Positions 1 to 12,178 of a DNA stretch of 64,000 nt are shown in pieces. Both the position numbers and the translations under genes were made by a program. The number at the start of each line of letters is the position of its first letter. The first letter of the stretch is position 1. The notes beneath the pieces are model-generated. The model was not told the origin of the DNA and made no database searches. It was given only the letters and a program-made list of their open reading frames with translations. Origin of the DNA: Sarcocystis neurona (taxonomy: Eukaryota > Apicomplexa > Conoidasida > Eucoccidiorida > Sarcocystidae). The stretch spans positions 5,792,698 through 5,856,697 of the forward strand of contig KL647290.1 of the NCBI GenBank assembly GCA_000727475.1. The letters are read 5' to 3'.

Positions 1-19
1 GGACATACACCACAGCAAT

Positions 20-236
20 GCAAACTCGGGTGTACATACACCGCAGCAAAGCGTGCTCGGGTGTACACGCACCGCAGCAAAGCGTAGTCGGGGGTTCACG
101 TCCCGCAGGAGCGCGTACTCAGGTGTACGTACACCGCAGCAGAGCGTACTAGGGTGTATACACACCTCAGCAAAGCACACTCGGGTGTACATACACCGCA
201 GCAAAGCATCCCCGGGTGTACACACACCGCAGCAAA
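20..236. repeat. 31-bp minisatellite, 7 units
   Basis: Seven head-to-tail units of exactly 31 bp begin at 20, 51, 82, 113, 144, 175 and 206, with partial units on each side (1-19 and from 237). The unit starts GCGTACTCGGGTGTACATAC and ends with a CACCGCAGCAAA-like stretch. Copies differ at a few positions each; the third (82-112) is the most diverged. The array lies in the phosphomannomutase intron that begins at 368, so it is non-coding. The core GTGTACRTACAC is itself a near-palindrome. Confidence 0.93.
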
Positions 237-368
237 GCACACAGGGGGCATCGGTGTCTCCCCCTACGACAGACAGACACCCGCATAACCTGCTGCATTT
301 CTTTCCTGCTGCGCACGGCTGCTACTGTCCCTGCAGCTGTTGCTGCCCCGCTGCAGCTGCTGTCTCAC

Positions 369-448
369 GCGTTGCTGGAGCAGCTTTCCCCGCTTGTAGG
401 CCACGCATCCATTTTCGCAGAAGACGAAGTCAACCAGATCGAAGAGGT
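369..448 (-). CDS. PMM: PMM coding exon 3 (ENG motif)
   Basis: This exon is 80 nt, phase 1 to phase 0. The acceptor is TTTCCTTGCAG above 448 and the donor is GTGAGA at 368. The two leading bases complete a His codon with exon 2. It encodes [19 protein letters not shown], matching the substrate-cap entry region of phosphomannomutases. Confidence 0.94.
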
Positions 449-1482
449 CTGCAAGGAAACCCAAAAACACACGAACGCGAGAGCTTGGTGTCTTTGCTCA
501 GCTGCTGCGATGTACGTACACCCCAGAACGTTGCACACGCAGACACGCGGCAGCTAGACAAATAACGGCGGACAAACAACCGGTGCCACCGCCGGGATTT
601 TCTCTCGGTCGAGTGCACAGACGTCGCTCTAATTCGTAGAGGACAGCAAAAGAAGTCAGAATTCACGAATGTATATACATCGGATACACGCCTACAGAGA
701 CAGAGGAGGACAAAGAGAAAAGTGTATATGTATATATACATATATGCACTTATGCAGAGAGAGGGAGAGATAGATGTCCGTAGATCTCTGCCGGTGTCTG
801 CCACACGCGTACGGCGCAGCAACGTGAAAACGCATCGTCGCATTTCTCCCCTCATACTATGCCCTCGTGTGGACACAAGTGTCTGTCTATAGACATATAC
901 AAATATATCTACAGATAGGTAGATATGGGGGAGGGACAGACAAGAATATACGTGTACGTGTAGAAACACAGAGACACGCTCACAGGTAGATACTTGACAC
1001 AGAAAGATAGAAGGTAGAAATGTTCTTTGGAAGCAACACTGAGCTGCGCGACACAGAGCCAGAAAGCTGAGACGAAGCTGCTACATATACAGGTCCAAAA
1101 AGCTATTTACATATATATATATATATTGGTGATGTGTGTGCGATTAGGTCTATTATATCTGTACGTGCACACTTACAATTATCAAATGCGTATACGCAGA
1201 CACAAGAGCATGTGCCATCACACGAACCTCCTCAGATATACATACACATATATATATATACGTATATAAATGTTTGTGGGCAGGCACATAGGCAGATATA
1301 TATGAACTGATAGCAATAGAGTGCTAATGTGCACAAGAATTTGTAAGAAATTTTGAGACAAAACTACCGAAGAAGAAGTCAGGCCGCGCTGGTCCTTTTT
1401 CCCCGGCGCGCTCCTCAAAACAGACAAAGAGACACAGAGAGACACAGACAGCTAGCATTTGCACGTGTGCATACATATACAC

Positions 1483-1521
<39 letters not shown>

Positions 1522-4500
1522 GAGCTACCATCTGCACCTGTTCTATATACATATACACATCTACCTACCTAGAGACCCACGTATTCCACATGTGTGTGTA
1601 TATTTATACACATAAACCAACAAGATGTGTATTTGTCCATCATTTCTCTCGCTGTTTCTCTCTACGTACGTCTACATATCAATATATATATACGAGTTGT
1701 ACAGGCACCCCATATATACAAGTGCGTAGCTTTCCCTCTTCCTTATATATTTTTGGAGCATTGATTAACCATCAAGAGGTGCACCTACCTTTCCGTCTGT
1801 AAATCACACATATACATATATATATGTATATGAACACATAAAATACATACGCGTACATACATATACATATACACATACTACACATACACACGTGTACGCA
1901 TATACATATACACACAACCCACATACACATATAGAGACACATATGTACTCATACAAACGTATGTGTCCACATACATTTACATATATATATATATGTATGG
2001 ACACATACCGGTACATACATACATACGTACAATGGTTTATATACATACATATACACATACGTATGTGTAAGTATCTATGTCTGTATGTGTGCGTATGTGG
2101 GTTGTTTGTATATGTATGTGTGTACGTGTGTGTGTGCAGGTGTAGATATATATATATACATATATAAATATATATGCATATATACATTTATATACATATA
2201 TATATATATATACACATTAGCATGTATGTACACATATATATATATATATGCATATACATATACATATATATACATACGTGCACACATATATACATACATA
2301 TGCATATATATACCCATATATACGCATACATATATATATATATATATTTATATATATAAATAGCAGTGTGTGTGTTTATGTGTATATGGTTTTTATCGAT
2401 CCGCCTTTTATTGATACACAGCTACACATGTACATTCTTCTCTATTTGTTCGTATATACATATATCGGCTTATATTGACAAGCTCATACGTATACATATA
2501 CTTCTAGAAGCATTGACAGATATATACACATATATACACGAATATATTCAGAGGTATGCATATACACTTTGGGAAGCACTTACAAATATTTATATAAATC
2601 AATATGCGCATATCAATAGGAGTATATATCTGCCTGATGCATTGACACGAAAGTAACGGAAGCCGATACACGGGTGGGTATGGATAAGGAACGACAATCT
2701 ATCAAAGTCGAAGAAATTTATGTATACACATATAAAGACAAACATACACTTACATACTTATGTGCACATATATACAAATACACATATATATATATATATA
2801 CAAGCCCGCTGCTTCTTCTTGTTCTTCCGTATGAAGAAACACGCAAATATGTACAGAGCGAGAGACAGAAAGACGTTCATAAAGCAAAGAGATATATTTA
2901 CACAAGAGGAAAACAGATCAATAATACGCAGGGAAGAAATATAGACATATACACATATATGGATGCATATGTTCACCGAGAGACAGCTCAGGAGAGGAAG
3001 GTACGTATGTGTAGAGCAACATACCAGGGACACGAAGCTGCTCTCGTATTTTGTTTTCGTCGCTGCCGCTTACTACAGCAAGAGCAAGTTCTGGACTTTT
3101 CTTCTTCTTCACGTCCCGCAAAAGTAGACACATGTCCTCTTCCATCGGCTGCAACAGCGACAGACAGACACACCCTCGCCGCCACACGAGAAGTGCTGCT
3201 GCTGCAGGAGAGACACGAATGCGACGCAGAGGGGGGGACATAACGAGAAATCCAATAAGACGGGAAGACACATACACATGTGTGGGGGGGTGCATATGAC
3301 GTGAATATACCTGCAGCCACCTGCTGAAGAGACGAAGCAGCCCAACGAAGAGACGCGTGTGTGTCGACGTGCGTGTCTCGCAGCAGCTGAGCAGCGAGCG
3401 AAGGAGACAGCAGACTTGTAGACACGGGACTGTTGAAGATATAAATAATACCAAACACACACACACACACAGAGAAAGACCGATAAAGATAGAAAAATGA
3501 GTACGAAGAGTAATACTCTCCGATGCATACTACACACACACACATATACAGAGAGACGTGGAGAAGCTTCGTGCAGAAAGAAATCTGCCTACGTAAAGAA
3601 ACTCACACAGAGTGCGACAAAGAGCCAAACCCACACATATATATAGGGGGAGAAACACAGGAAGAAGAAGTGTATCTCTACATATGTCAAGAATCGCACA
3701 GGGTGATAGGGGGGCCGACACACACATAGATGTGTATGTGTCGAGAGACAGCGAAAAAGGAAAACATACGCATATATACACAGACACACAGAGACAGAAA
3801 GAGAGGACTACAGAAGAAGTATACGATACCGAGAGGGAACACACACACACAGAGAGGTGTGTGTGTGTGTGTATTTACAGAAGAGAGACAGCGACGGAAG
3901 AAACGGAACTTGTGAAGCGAAAATAGAGAGGTATGTGTGTGTGTGTGCGTCGGTGTAGTAGAAGACAGAAAGGGAAGACCGACGAGAGAATTATTTGTTG
4001 AGATTGACAGAAAAGGCGGGGGGGGCCAGAGAAGTGTCGAGTCGGAAGAGAAGGAGATATACACGAGACGAGGAGAACAGAGAGACAGCAGCAACGCAGA
4101 AACGGGCAGCTCCTCTGCAAGACGAGAAGAGACGCCGAAAAGACAAAAGAGAGATCAACGAAGAAGGCGAAGGCAAAGGACCAAAACAGACAGAGGGAGG
4201 GAGGAGAAGTCTGCAGACAAAAAAGTCACGAAAACGGCAGCAAGATGAGCGACAAGAGATAAAAACGCTGTAGAGGCAGAGACTGGAAGAGACGTGCCAC
4301 GCGACGCATGCGCCCACCCAGAAAATCAGGAGAGAAACGCAAAGAGGTAGGGGAATACAGAGACAAACAGAGGGAAACGCAGAAAGAGAAAGAGAGGGGA
4401 AAAAGAGACAAACGTACGTAGGGAGGAAAAAGGAAAAGACTCGGGCACCCACAGCAGCAGCAGCAAGAATGCTTTTCTTCCCCGTAGCTGCGCGGCGGCC

Positions 4501-5795
4501 CTGGCAGCAGCAGCAGCAGCACGTAGAAGAGAGAGATGGAAAAGTGAGGAAGAAAAGGAGATAACGCAGAACGAAGAAAGTGAACTTGTAAAGCGATGCT
4601 CCTGTGTCTCTTCTCCTTTCTCTCTACTTCTACGCGTCTCCTTGGAGGAAATTCACATCTCTGTGAAGGAGGCGACGCGTGCGGGGAGGTTCACCCGGGA
4701 GACAGCGCGAGAAAAACGAGCCGGGACGGAGGAAATCGAAGAGTTACGCGAAAAAAAAGGATTTTAATTGAAGAGGAGAAGGCAGGGACAGAAGGGAAAT
4801 ACGAGACAGAGGACGAAAAGAGAAAAGGGGGGAAACGAAGGACGAAAAACGAGGATGAAACAAGTGGACGAAGGAGAGCCCAGGTGAAGAGATCGGAAAG
4901 GAAAAGCGTGGGGAGTCGAGGGCGGAAAAGAGGAAGAAAAGACGAAGAAAACGGACGGCGGCAGAAAGGGCAGAGACGAAGAGGAGGATAAAAAGGCGGA
5001 TACGAGGAAGGCAACGAAGAAACGAATGACGAGAAAAGAGAAGGACCCAAACAGGAAAAAGAAAACGGGAAGGCGGGGAAAAAGAAGAAAAGACGGAGAA
5101 AAGTGCAGCAGAAAGGGCGGAACGGGGAAAAGCGAGAAAACAGAGGACGACGGGAAGACGAAGGGGACCGAAAGATAAGAAAGGACAGAGAGAGAGGAGA
5201 AAAAGAAAAAGACACAGAGAGGAGAAAAAAAGGCGAGTAAAGCAGGCAGCGTATAAGAGGAAGGGGACAAAACAAAAGAGGGGGGGGAGGGGGGGACCTG
5301 GCGAGGCGGGGTTAGCGTTCCGTCTAAGTCAAAGAGAGCGACAACGCGCTTCTCCTTCTTTTTGCCTTCTTTTGGGTTGGCAGTCTTTTCTTGTTCATTC
5401 GTAGGGGCCCCGGCACCGCCCTCTCCTTCTTTTTCTTCACCCGTGGCGACCTGTACGTTCTCGCGTCTCTCTGCAGCAGATGCCCCCTTCGCCTGGTCTC
5501 TTCTCCTCAGAGACGCCGCTTCTACGTGTTCTTCCTGTTCATCCCTCTGAGCCTCGCGCGGGAGAAAAAAAACATTCCTCTCTTCTTTCGCTCTCTCCTC
5601 ACAGCAGCCTCCTTTACCTGCTGCACTTCCCTCCCTCTCCCCTGCTGCTGCTACTGCTGCTGCTGTTGTTGCTGCCGTTCGCAGTGGGGGTGGGGGTGCT
5701 GCTGCCGCAGCTGCGGCGCTGAAGTGCTGCTGCTGCTTCATGCTGCGCCTGCCGAGAGACGTGTGAAGGAAAGAAAAAGAAGGAGACGCCGACAC
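369..5795 (-). CDS. PMM: Phosphomannomutase, 5' three coding exons (3' end outside window)
   Basis: Phosphomannomutase converts mannose-6-phosphate to mannose-1-phosphate in the cytosol, the precursor of GDP-mannose for N-glycans and GPI anchors. Exon 1 (5795-5298) carries the HAD-family nucleophile signature [16 protein letters not shown]. Exon 2 (3148-3034) encodes [14 protein letters not shown], the eukaryotic PMM segment after the first helix. Exon 3 (448-369) encodes [17 protein letters not shown], the diagnostic PENGLVAYK-like motif. Intron phases are 0 (exon 1/2) and 1 (exon 2/3), and the three reading frames join without a stop. Exon 3 ends at GTGAGA, so the cap domain and the C-terminal catalytic residues lie beyond position 1. 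The N-terminus is unusual: about 150 Ala/Glu-rich residues precede the HAD motif, while the family normally starts within about 15 residues of it. The real start could therefore be Met at 5741 or an unseen upstream exon. Introns are 2.1 and 2.6 kb. Confidence 0.93.
449..3033 (-). other. PMM intron 2 with (TA)n/(CA)n tracts
   Basis: This 2.6-kb intron is dominated by alternating purine-pyrimidine microsatellites, with a (TA)n block at about 1491-1517 and a long mixed TA/CA/TG tract at about 1800-2480. No exon, RNA gene or mobile element was recognised. Confidence 0.75.
1804..2363. repeat. Complex (TA)n/(CA)n/(TG)n microsatellite tract
   Basis: About 560 bp of nearly uninterrupted alternating purine-pyrimidine sequence made of TATA, CATA and TGTA steps. 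It lies inside PMM intron 2. Translations in all frames give Tyr/Ile/His/Thr-rich open frames with no protein character. Confidence 0.85.
3034..3148 (-). CDS. PMM: PMM coding exon 2
   Basis: This exon is 115 nt, phase 0 to phase 1. The acceptor is CGCTGTTGCAG just above 3148 and the donor is GTGTCC just below 3034. It encodes an acidic helix ([16 protein letters not shown]) and then the [14 protein letters not shown] strand-helix segment conserved in eukaryotic phosphomannomutases. Confidence 0.92.
3149..5297 (-). other. PMM intron 1, strongly strand-asymmetric
   Basis: This is non-coding. On the plus strand it is almost pure purine for long stretches (about 3480-5260, mainly GAGAAGGAAAG-type runs), so the transcribed minus strand is pyrimidine-rich like other introns here. 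It contains short (CA)n tracts near 3450-3470, 3530-3545 and 3840-3875. The open frames across it, on either strand, are Lys/Arg/Glu-rich or Ser/Phe/Leu-rich translations of this bias. Confidence 0.8.
5298..5795 (-). CDS. PMM: PMM coding exon 1 (HAD nucleophile motif)
   Basis: The exon holds 166 codons from the first Met of the open frame and ends CCTCGCCAG before GTCCCC (donor at 5297-5296), phase 0. Asp-Leu-Asp-Gly-Thr lies near residues 155-159. The upstream part has an Ala run, a Pro run and a Glu/Lys-rich stretch typical of low-complexity insertions in coccidian proteins. The 3' boundary is well supported by the family motif; the start is not (alternative Met at 5741). Confidence 0.85.
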
Positions 5796-8700
5796 AGCAG
5801 CGGACGCATGCCGAGAAGTCAGTTTCGAAAATCTTCACTTTCGCGCAGTTGCTGTTATTCACACGAGGTGCGTAGACAGGGAAGCGAGAAAACGCGAAAG
5901 TGGAAAAGAAAGTCGAAGAAAAAGAAGAAAGACAGGAAGAGTGGACTGCAAACTAGTACGTATACTCACAACACCTCTCTCCGCAGCTTCGCATATCTGT
6001 ATATACATGTACGTAGGGGGAGACTACGCAGAAATATTTTCACCGGGAAATATACATACGAACGTGCAAAAAGAGGTCTGGGAGGGGGGCAGGGAACGCC
6101 CACGAACAAACGCGAGCCAATCTATCAGAAAAGGAGAAAGCCGTGCCGGCGCGTTTACTTATATTGGCACGTCGACGAAGACGCTCAAATCTAAAAATGA
6201 GGCATTGAAAGAACAGGCGCATGCAAAGATTGGCAAGCGCGTACGCATATGGACGGAACTACACATATTCACAGATTTACACATATATTTACATACATGT
6301 GTGAACAATGATGTTGGGAGTAAATATACGCCGGCACAACATGAAACAGTAGAAAAACCAACGCGTGCCAACGTAGCGTTGTGGATGTGAGATAAACGGG
6401 AGCGAAGGAGATAGAAGAAAAGAAGACCATGAGAAAGGGAAAGAGTAGGGTGAAGAAGAAGATGGAGAAGGAAAAGAAATGGAGGGAAAAGAACAACAGA
6501 GATAAAAAGAGGGAAAGGGAAAAAGCAGAGAAAAAAAGAGGCCGTAAGAATGGCAAGAAGACGGAGCCGACGGCAGAGATAGCAGAGGAAGAGACGCAAG
6601 AAAGTATAGAGATAGGGTGAACGAGAAGAACGAGAGAAAAAGCAACAAGAAGAGGAGGAAATAAAATTTGGTAGGAGGGAGGTCCGGAGTCGATAATCCG
6701 CTTTGTGAAGAGAAGTGAGAAATCTACTGAAGAATAGAGAGTGAACTGAAAGGGGAAAGGCTCTCAGCTGCGACGAGACATGAAATGCACATAGCTGCAG
6801 AAAACGCAAGGAAAAGCGGGAGCGAGAGAGAAGCGAAAAGAAGAGAATGACCTACAAGAGAAAAATCTTCGAGAAAAAGTGCCGGAGGTCGGGGGGAGTA
6901 AACGAAGGCAGAAAACGAATTTCTCTGCTGCAAATATGTCTAAAGCCCAGAAAAAAGGAATCAACCTCACGAAAGGCAGCACGGAGTTCAAAAGGTTTGT
7001 TCTGCACAGAAGTGCAAAAACCCGGAAGAAAAGGGTTTCAGTTTGTGCGTCAACGCCGCTACGAAGCAGAAGCTGATGTATGACTATACGCAAGATTAAT
7101 AAAGAACAAAAGTCTCCCCTTTACAAGATATGCAGAAACTGGAAAAACACTCGTGTGCATGGATCAAGGTGTGAAAAATGGCAGGAGATTACTCTACTTA
7201 TAAAGACGGCTAAAAATCGACAACAGAAGTCCTTCCACAGAGGCGGCACGACAGCGGAATCAAAATGAAAACTTCCTCAGAAGAGAGGGACACGAAGTTC
7301 TGCACGAAAAATAATAAGTTTCGGTCGAAGCATCAGGGCCAATTCTGTTGCTATCTGAAAAAGAAGAAATCACTCCTTTTCAAGTACGGACGCACACACT
7401 CATGCACGCAGATAGGAGAAATCGAGACTATGGAATACAGAGCGAATCAGGGCATCCGCTGCCTACCGCGACAATGGGAAACAGGTCAGTTTTACTGGTT
7501 TAGAATGGAGAACCAGATATCCCTTCCCTGTGAACACCTGGGATTTATGCAGCAGGTGGGGCCACGAAGAGAAAATGAAGCCGTTTCCGCGTGTGCGTCC
7601 AAAATTCACCGAAAGTGCAGGTGCGCACGACCAGAGAAACCCACCTGACCTATGCGCGTATGGGTAGAAATGGGCCGTCAGAATGCGAAGTATTGTAGGA
7701 ATTAAATGCGATGAAACTGGAGGACACTGTTTCCGCGGCAAAACTCCGAGAACGGGAAGAAAGCCCCGTCAGAGGTAAATCAAATGTAAATAGGGCAGCC
7801 TCGGACCACAATTGGAGAAGACGGCTAATAAAGCTATGTTGTCGATATGTATGCGAAAAGAGGAAACTACCTATAAGGCGCCCATTGTAACAAGTAGAGA
7901 CGGAGTCGCCAACTAAATCATGCAGGGAAAATTGTGGATCCACACAGAGTCGTGTCGGTCATGAGGAGAGGGCAGCATGGTGGCGCGGAGCAGCCCCTGA
8001 AAAGCAAAGTTTACGCAAAAGCCCAAGAGATACGAGAAAGGCGTTATCCGTGGCGGGACAAATAGTAACGGAAGTCTCACAGTAGAAAAAACATGTCTAC
8101 AAGGAGAAAACACACACATCAGACAGCAGCGGCGAGATCCGGTATCGCAGAGTCAGGAGTTACCAGGCTCCGACTCAGAAAACCTCTTTCATCTATTTAG
8201 AAAAAGAAAGAAAATGCGAAAATCACACCGTATCCCCTACAAGACACGGATGTGGTAGAAAGGCAATCGCACGCAGCTCGAGTGTCTAGCGAGTCCCCGA
8301 AGACGTCGTTCTTAACACGAAGAAGAAATTGCGCCAGGACTGAACAGAAAGTCGTGGAGATGTCATCCAGAGCGAAGTCAGAGAGAACCACAGATCCAAT
8401 GCAAATGCAACGGAAAGGGAAAAACAAAGCGAAGGTTCTCTACACAACGTCTCACGTGGCTGAGAAAAACATGCTCGCTGTTGATGTGGATGTGGGGGGA
8501 AAACGGCAAGAATCTCTCTTCTCCGATGCATTGTGTGTTTGTCTCGCTTATTGCGTTTTGTTTTTTTGGCAGGTTTCGAGGTTCAGTCGCGTGTTTCTGC
8601 CACGCCACCGTCGCGTGCCGTTCTTTCGTGCCATCTTCATGTAATTTCTTCCGGCTGACTGCACGTCGAAAACACTTTATTCTCCTGCGTGTGCCGGTGA

Positions 8701-10167
8701 CCGTACAGCATCGTTTGCGGAAGCTTTTGCCAGTAACTAGCGGAAATATTTCTTGACTGATCGTGGGGAAGGTTTATTTCTTAGCAAACGAGTGTTCAAC
8801 AGGAATTGTCCCTTCTGCTTGCCTACAGAGATTTCATGCTGAGCGGTATTCGTCCGGTGTACGGAGCATAACAGTTTTCCGACAACAAAAAACTTTGGAA
8901 GAACTTTCACTTCTGTCCACCTTCTCCTCGTCCGAGAATGACGCGTCTTCTTTGACAGTCGCAGCCGCTTCTCCTGCACACACACAGACATCGGCAGTAT
9001 GAATCGTATACTACCCACAGTTCGCATTGTTTGTGCCGCGTCGTATAGTCAAACTCGTGCCCAACACTTTTTTCCTGCTATACAATCGGTGACGCAGCTC
9101 CTGTTCTTAAGGCGACACCATTTGTAGAACAAGTAGTTGCAACCGAAGCGTAGGATCCCGTCCCTCAACCGCAGCTCGTAAGAGTCATCTGCAGGACTAA
9201 GTTCCGTTTTTCCTGTTCTCCATGTACGCAGTTCTTGTTATTATTGCACGAAACTCTTCAGCTGGCACAACAACAGTAATGTGACGACTTGCCTGAGTCA
9301 ATCGCTGTTGTAGTAGCACTTTCGCTTTGCAACCGTACGACGCTTCGGAGAAGTTTCTCTTCTGAAAACTTTCTTCACTCCTGCAGTTGCAACCGTAGGT
9401 CCTTCGGCTACAACGAATCCTTTGAGACAATCACGGTCTGAGTATTACTGACGGGGCTCACCACCGACAACTCTGCTACCACGGCAACTTCTTGTCAACG
9501 AGAAGTGTGTCACTGCATACATTCCGCGCCGTATTTCTCAGGTTCCTACGAGTGAGATACACTCGATTTTCCTTTTCTTCAACTCACACGGCCCTGGGCG
9601 CACTTCCAGTTTTCCGGGTTTCCCAACAAATAGAGGAAGTTTCCAAATCATACTTTTTATTACACGCGGGCGTGCTTAATTCTATAGCTGCCATATTCAT
9701 CGAAACTAGCCCCAAAACTTCACACATTGACACATGCTGGTGTCACATATTGACCCCGCTGCGCCCTGTGGCCAGGGACGTCTAAGCGTGACTCCCTCTG
9801 TTGCGAAACTCCACGTTCTAGTGAGAAACTTCCGACGATAACGATGTTGACAACTTTTCCCTTGCCTCTTCGTGCTCTCTCGCACAAGTGAAAAAAACTG
9901 ACAGATCTCTTCCACTATCTCCCCCTTGAACCTGTATGTCCTCATATATACATATATATATTATCTGTTTGTGCCTACACATATATATATATATAGGTGT
10001 GTCTGTATCCGTATGTGCGCGTATATGGAGGTACGTAAACGCAGGAAGACAAAGACGGACAGGTAGACAGGTAGAGAGATTCTCTTGTTTTTCTTCTGCG
10101 TTCGTCGAACATGCACTTGTGGAGAGATGTGTGTCTGTAATACGTTTTTATATTTGTTTACGCCGAA
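5796..10167. other. Divergent intergenic region between PMM and uL24
   Basis: No gene is supported in these 4.4 kb. From about 5800 to 7900 the plus strand is purine-rich; from about 8500 to 9900 it is pyrimidine-rich. The switch fits a region flanked by a minus-strand gene on the left and a plus-strand gene on the right, and both promoters should lie here. Open frames at about 7265-7648 and 9492-9785 have no recognisable motif or convincing splice context. Confidence 0.6.
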
Positions 10168-10296
10168 ATGTCTAGATATGTAAAAGTTTATAAGAAAGTG
10201 ATGGCACTGCAGAGGCGAAAAACGCCGCTGCCATGGACGCCGACGTTTCTTGAGTTTACGAAGGAACCTTCTATCCCGTTCCCGCTCAAAGAAAGA
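10168..10296 (+). CDS. uL24 exon 1
   Basis: 43 codons, phase 0 at the end. ATG at 10168 is the first Met after an in-frame TAA at 10138; the donor is AAAGA/GTAAGC. It encodes a basic N-terminus and then PWTPTFLEFTKEPSIPFP. An additional upstream presequence exon is possible. Confidence 0.8.
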
Positions 10297-12116
10297 GTAA
10301 GCATCTCCTCCTTAGAAATTGCACTCGCGGCAAACTCACAAAACATTTCCGCCGTTTATAACTCTATATCTGCTTATCTATCTATCTACATGTATGTAGT
10401 ATAAGGCACGTATTATTTCTTGGTAGAAATTGACGATACGTCTCATCTATGTGTATATACATGCATAGGTAGAAATTGACGATTCGTCTTCTGTATATAT
10501 ATATATACGCGTACAATCCGGTGGAATGAGATGGGTACCGTGCTGTAGTGGGTGCTTATATATGTGTGCGTATATGTGTGAAGGAGCATCTCTCTGTTCA
10601 ATATCTACGAAAAATATGCATATGTGCTCATGTATGTGTATAGGCGGATTTACTAGGCACATGTAAGTACGCACCTCTTAGACGCAGAAAGTCAGTCTTT
10701 CTCTCTTTGGGTGTATGTACACACGTATTTAGGTGTACATACATTGGCATCCGTGGTGGCGCGGTCTGCATACAAGGAGCCGATATCTATCTATCTATCT
10801 ATCTGTCTATCTATCTATCTCTATCTATGTCTGTCTATCTATGTCTATCTCTCTATATCTATATATCTGTCTAACTAATATATATATATATACATATGTG
10901 TGCATATGTATGTATATTGTCTACGTGCATATACATACATATATATATATACGTGTGTATGCACGTAATATGAATATATACATGTATATTTTGATTTTTT
11001 TACTGAGGTGTAGCCTGTAGAATTCGAAAGTATAGAGATAGAGGATTCCGTCGGTATAAGGAAATAGAAACCGACGTCTGCAAGTATGTGAACGCGGAGA
11101 AGAGTTGTACATATGTGAGTGCACGTATACATTTTCTCCACTTCTCCTCGAAATAAATTACTCCACGTATCTGTGGAGAGAAAAGGAAACAGACAGGGAG
11201 AGAGCCACCCATCTGTGGATATATGTAGATGTATATAAACCTTCGTCTATATGCAGGGACCCCGATGTGGACACGTATATATATATATATATATGTACAA
11301 TACGTTTGGGTGCTTATACTCGCAACACTATGAAGTATGTAACCGTCTTTATATATATATATACGTACGTGAGTACTTATTGAAAAGAACGAGTAGATAT
11401 ATATATGTAGTAGATACAGAAATATACGTATATATATATATGCATATATAGGGAATATATAAGTGTAACACACATATAGACACCCCGACACACGTACAAA
11501 AAGAGACGTGCGAGAGACGTGGTTCTGGATATACAAGTACGTACAGAGACACATATACACATGTATGTATATATATAAGGGGTGAAAAAGTCGTAGATAC
11601 ACCTATACATATATAAATATGTATGTGTGTACGCATGTGTATATATATATATACAGAGAGAGAGACAGATGTAGACACAGATATAGGAAAATATATATAT
11701 CTACATATATATGTATATATAGATACAATTTATACATATATATATATATATATTTTATAAATCTATATATATGTATATATATGTGTGTATGTAGATACAC
11801 GCGTACGTTGGTAGGTGTCCGTACACCGGATACGTATTTGTATAGACAGCTACATGGAGTATGGATTAAGTGATATGGTGTCGTACGTATTCAGAGAACT
11901 ATGAAGAGAGTTGCGCACATGTTTGTTTCATTTGTAATATTTATCTATATATACGCCATATACATATGTACATATACATATATATATATATTCATTCTAG
12001 TAAATGTATGTATATATATGTTTACTTGAGTTTTCATCTTGCCGTGAGAAAAGATGCAGCTACGTCGCTCTGCACACGAACTCATACACGGATGCGCTGC
12101 TATGTAGACGTATATT

Positions 12117-12178
<62 letters not shown>

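Noticed and set aside
1804..2656. Many Tyr/Ile/His-rich open frames on both strands
   Set aside because: Pure translation of TA/CA microsatellites inside a PMM intron.
4596..5275. Lys/Arg/Glu-rich plus-strand frame and Ser/Phe/Pro-rich minus-strand frame
   Set aside because: Result of purine/pyrimidine asymmetry of PMM intron 1; the PMM exon boundary at 5298 excludes them.
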